Positions 60,386 through 64,000 of a DNA stretch of 64,000 nt are shown here, piece after piece (the first letter of the stretch is position 1; each line of letters begins with the position of its first letter). The notes under the pieces were generated by a model. That model was not told where the DNA came from and searched no databases. It saw only the letters and a list, made by a program, of their open reading frames with translations. Source of the stretch: Hymenoscyphus infarciens (taxonomy: Eukaryota; Ascomycota; Leotiomycetes; Helotiales; Helotiaceae). The stretch lies in NCBI GenBank assembly GCA_001414345.1, contig LLCB01000050.1:124001-188000 (forward strand). The letters are read 5' to 3'. The position numbers were made by a program, and so were the translations under genes.

Positions 60386-62411
60386 CTAAGCAGAACCACC
60401 ACTCCCCGTATTTTCCCCCTCCTTCTCATCTATGTTTTTCTCTCCCACAACACCAGCTCCCTCCACCCCCCTCACCCCCTCAACAACCCCCCCAGCAAGC
60501 GCACCAACAGGCACCTCCCCAACAGTAATTTTCGGCCCAGTAAACCACTTCCTCGCCCACCCAAAATAATACCCCAAAGCCCCACCCCAAACCGCCACAT
60601 TAATAACAACAGTATAATTCATCGTCTCGCTAGTCGGTCCCGGTCCCCCCGTAGGAAACATAGCCAACAAAATCCCGAAAACCAGAAATATGATTGCAAA
60701 CCAGGCGATGGGTATGGAGGCATTCCCAGTATAAAACGGTCCGGGAACGAATTTATGTTGTCCCCAGACTACACGACAGAATATGGGGGTAAGCCAGGCA
60801 AGGTTGTTCCCCGCTACTGCCAAAGAAAACAATGCGGAAGCAGCAGCGGGTGCGATTAAGCAGAGAAGTCCGAGAATAGCGGCTAGGAAGACACAGCCCC
60901 AGATACAGCGGAGAGGGATATATCCGAATCTCCTACTAATCGGTCGAAAAAAGCTGGAAAACGGTAATGCGCCATCTCTCGAGAAAGCCCAAGTTTGACG
61001 GGATGCAGCGACCGTGATGGAGAGCCCCATGAGGAATTGAACTATGAATAGAAGAGATATAAGAGCAAGCGTTCCTTTCTTCCCAATAGCATCATAATAA
61101 ATCTGCGCCATCGGTTGTCCAAATGAAGAGCCAAGAACGGATTCCAAATCTGGACTGATACAGGAAGTGAGCACGATCATGATGATGAAACCCAGGATCC
61201 AACAAGAGCCGATTGACATTAGGATTCCGTAGGGTACGGCTTTTGCAGCATTTGCTGCTTCTTCGGACATGTGGACGCAAGAATCGAATGCTCCGATTGT
61301 CTGAATTGGTTAGTTACATACGCCGAGAAAATGCAATAGAAAACGTACCCAGATTGGCGAGAGCCATGACAACAAAAAAGCCCATCCTGTAGGCCAAGTC
61401 GTCAAATTCTCCGTCTTCGAAAAGACATATTGCGCATCATTCCTCTCACTCCTCATTCGTTTCCCAACAGGAAGAGCAATAATAGTGGCAGCAATAAGAA
61501 TCAAGTTCATAACCACAAAAACAGTTTGTAACTTCCCCATGATCTTCGAGAGTGTTGATGCGAGGACACCGTGGAGTAGAACACAAGCGAGGAAGACGGA
61601 GTATACAATTCCGTTTGTGGGTTCCCATTCTCCGTCGCGGGATATGACGATACTAAAATATGTTAGGGTGTTTCTTGTTTTTGGGGGAGTGGAAGGGAAG
61701 TGAAGGGAAGGAGAAGGGGGAAGTACACAGAACAAAACATCAAGGCAAATCCATAATCAATACTACACAGTCCCCCCACAAGCCCCAGTGTATTCGAATA
61801 CCCAACCAAAAAACTCAACGCATTCCTTGTCTTTTCCGAGGCGAAATAATGTGTCCTATTCCCATTAGCACACTTTCCCAATATCCCTACCCCTTAGCCC
61901 CTCCTTCCCTTCTCCTCTTATCCCCCCCTCATCCGATCGCCCGAGAATAAATATAAAACATACCACCAATACAAACCCCCAGACGTAGGCATCGCGCTCC
62001 CCAAATCCGCCATCGCCACCCCAACAACAAAAATACATCCACTAGCCAGAAACCACCCCCAAACCATGCCCACCGGCCCAGCAGGAATGGAGAAAGCGAG
62101 GGTCGAGGCGATGGATGGGAGGAGTCCCATGATACTGAATGCGATGCCGAAGACTTCAATCATGGTGAAATTTCGTCGGAGTTCCTGCTTGTAGCCCAGC
62201 TTGGCTGGGGCCAATTAGTAGTGAGTGGATGGAATAGGGGATTGGTAGGAGAGACGGAAGTACCTAGAAGTTCGGCATCTGCTTCTCCTGCTAGGAGTTC
62301 TTCGAAGGGGGGTGGAGGGGACGAAGCAGATGCTGAATGGCGAGAAGCCATTTTCTCGAGATTTGGATGGGGATTTGCAACCGTTTGGGTTGCTGTCGTG
62401 GTTTCCACCAT
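60386..62411 (-). CDS. APC-family amino acid/GABA/choline permease
   Basis: Membrane transporter of the fungal amino acid-polyamine-organocation family (UGA4/HNM1-like). Exons 62411-62264, 62204-61964, 61855-61727, 61652-61349 and 61300-60386 splice to 1,737 nt, 578 residues, with phases agreeing throughout. A hydrophilic N-tail (MVETTTATQTVANPHP) precedes KLGYKQELRRNFTMIEVFGI, the conserved entry to TM1. About twelve hydrophobic spans follow. Characteristic stretches are SAMPTSGGLYWWTHYFASEK, FLVGYSNTLG, SRDGEWEPTNG, the family hallmark FDSCVHMSEEAANAAKAVPY, and ASRQTWAFSRDGALPFSSFF. The C-tail is Gly/Val-rich and charged. Substrate (GABA, other amino acid, choline) cannot be chosen from sequence alone. 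Intron 3 donor GTACTT was selected by phase. A MITE abuts its 3' end. Confidence 0.93.
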
Positions 62412-62946
62412 GTTTACAACTGCTCCCGTTACTCGCTCTTACCATGAGAGATCCCAAGCAGAGGACGAAATGGAGAGGTAAGGGCAGCTCCTCTCATAGA
62501 TCAACACCATTTTATTACGGTCAGATCTGTTCCCCAATGTAACACAAATCACATCATCCCATTGGTTTGATTGTGTGTAATAGAAAGCTGGGTGGTTGGG
62601 GTAGGACTCGTACTGCAAGATAAGAAAAGCTGCATGGCGATAGCGGCTTACTGATTTGGTTCTTGCATCGGTCCAGGGAGCTTGATTTGCTGATATTCTT
62701 CGGAGGAAGCTACTGAATTGGTAAATATAACCAGGACAATGACATGATTTGTTGGATTGAACGATGGCTTGCATGGTGTTTGGCTATCGCGATAGCTGAT
62801 GTGGGATGGCCTTGGAGAATCCCTGTATATAACAAATGAGGGGTAGAAGGATGGAGGGTTGCGAAAATATTGTAGTAGGGATGTTTTATGTATGTCTCTC
62901 GTGCAAAACAATGTTCCCTAACACCAAGTCCATCGAGACCCCAATC
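62412..62946. other. Gap between permease start and P450 end
   Basis: 535 bp that must contain the permease promoter and the P450 3' end; both genes are on the minus strand. No further gene or motif recognised. Confidence 0.45.
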
Positions 62947-64000
62947 TCATGCCTTCTTCTGAACAACCTTTCCCCTCTGGACTGCTTGTTCCTGTTGTAT
63001 GCGATTCATGATCACATTGATATCCTTCCCCTCCATCTCCCACTCCCTCCTGATCACATCCTCAGCCTGCGGACTCCTAGCCTTGAATTCCGCCCTGAAG
63101 TTTTCTGGCTTTGAATTAAATCCCTGTGTCATGTTCAAAGGATCCGGTACAATCCAAACCTTATGGCCATACTTCTCCTCAAACGCGCATTCAATATCAA
63201 AAGCCCACAAGAACCGCGCAATGATGATAAATAGAGAATTCTTCGCGATATGTTGACCAAAACAAGTTCGTCGACCTGCAGCATCACAGAGTCAGTATAC
63301 TTCTTTGAGAATTTTTGACGAGGAGAAGGAGCAAGAGTCTCAAAGACTGTCATCGGAATTTCAAGAATAAGCAATGTCTTAGCTCTGGTTTTTACCCCAG
63401 GCAATTAGGTACTCACCGTGGCCAAATGCAACAACAGGGAGATTTGGGTCGATAATCCAACGTTCGGGTTCAAAGTTTTCGGGGTTGGGGAATATATCTT
63501 CGTCATGTGCGATGGCCCATTGATTCGCAATCACTGTCGCGCCCTTTGGAATGCGATAACCCCTATACTCATCTTCCTCGGTGACAGCGTGAGGTACACC
63601 TCCAGCAGCCACAGGTCGCCATCGTAATACTTCTTGCATGAAAGCGTGGATGTATGGAAGATTTTCCTTATCGCTGAAATTTGGCAGCCTTCCACCTCCG
63701 ACAACTCGGTCCAGTTCTGCCTGTGCCCTTTTGACAATATGGGGATGGAGGATTGCAGCAAGTACAAAAACCTCGAGAGCGATGGTTGTAGTGTCGGTCG
63801 AGACCTCCCAAACAATTCCAACATCATAAGCCAACTCAATCGCTGACATTTGACCTTTATCCACACTCTTAATCTCTTTCGACCAATTCCAGGATGGCGA
63901 AGATGTGGCATTCGTAAAGTTTTTGCTCCATATATGGGATTCGATGTTGAAAAGTTTGTCCCCTAGTCTCCTCCATGGTGCTATCCATTTGGGAAGGTTA
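62947..64000 (-). CDS. Cytochrome P450, 5' part outside window
   Basis: Haem-thiolate monooxygenase of the fungal microsomal type. The exon 64000-63417 (entered from the right edge) and 63275-62947 are joined by an intron of 141 bp. Visible P450 landmarks in order are LPKWIAPWRR, the I-helix WEVSTDTTTIAL (the oxygen-binding Thr region), the K-helix ExxR in EVLRWRP, NFEPERW, and the haem-ligand loop FGHGRRTCFG, which is formed across the intron with Cys as the axial ligand. About 303 codons are present, so roughly the first 200 residues, including the membrane anchor, are outside. The ALPHAV-like GVPHAVTEEDEYRGYRIPKG suggests the broad CYP64/CYP620-like group; the substrate is unknown. It follows the permease on the same strand. 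Confidence 0.93.

Overview
The window looks like part of a filamentous ascomycete (Pezizomycotina) chromosome. The genes have one to five exons and short introns (about 46-142 bp) with GT-AG or, once, GC-AG borders. Housekeeping proteins are fungal in type, and there are Zn2Cys6 regulators. Very AT-rich, TpA-rich islands carry transposon coding regions in which stop codons sit where Gln or Trp is expected, the signature of repeat-induced point mutation (RIP). A Leotiomycete-like genome would fit, but that is inference.

Left part (1-31 kb) is mostly ordinary single-copy DNA. It holds GFA1 (glutamine:fructose-6-phosphate amidotransferase, C-terminus outside the window), eIF3j/HCR1, a 1.6 kb AT-rich relic, a small cysteine-rich secreted protein, a lineage-type hypothetical gene with one in-frame stop, a decayed gene, a nirA-like Zn2Cys6 regulator, a divergent pair (mitochondrial bS21m and an RBM25/Snu71-like splicing factor), and a GPR1/FUN34/YaaH acetate transporter. 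Between these lie several 2.5-4 kb stretches in which I find no convincing gene.

Middle part (32.46-53.41 kb) is a nest of RIP-degraded transposons whose borders can be read from terminal repeats and target-site duplications (TSDs). A short Tc1/mariner-type element (TA target, ends 32,697 and 52,571) was split by a 2.74 kb LTR element (TSD cctat/tctat) and by a 16.6 kb hAT-type element (8-bp TSD). The hAT element in turn contains a 5.8 kb chromodomain Ty3/Gypsy retrotransposon (TSD tatct), a small TIR element and a Tad1-like LINE on the minus strand. The left flank of the nest is the 3' end of a membrane-protein gene. The right flank is the middle of an unrelated Zn2Cys6 regulator gene, so the nest probably marks a rearrangement breakpoint.

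Right part (52.5-64 kb) contains that regulator gene, cut by a 695-bp MITE, a 752-bp hAT MITE and the mariner, and further broken by stops and a frameshift. Beside it, divergently, is an intact FAD-dependent monooxygenase. Then come a gene fragment, an AT-rich patch, two more hAT MITEs (one with another MITE inside), an APC-family permease and a truncated cytochrome P450. Regulator, monooxygenase, permease and P450 together resemble a small specialised-metabolism locus that has lost its regulator to transposons; that reading is inference.
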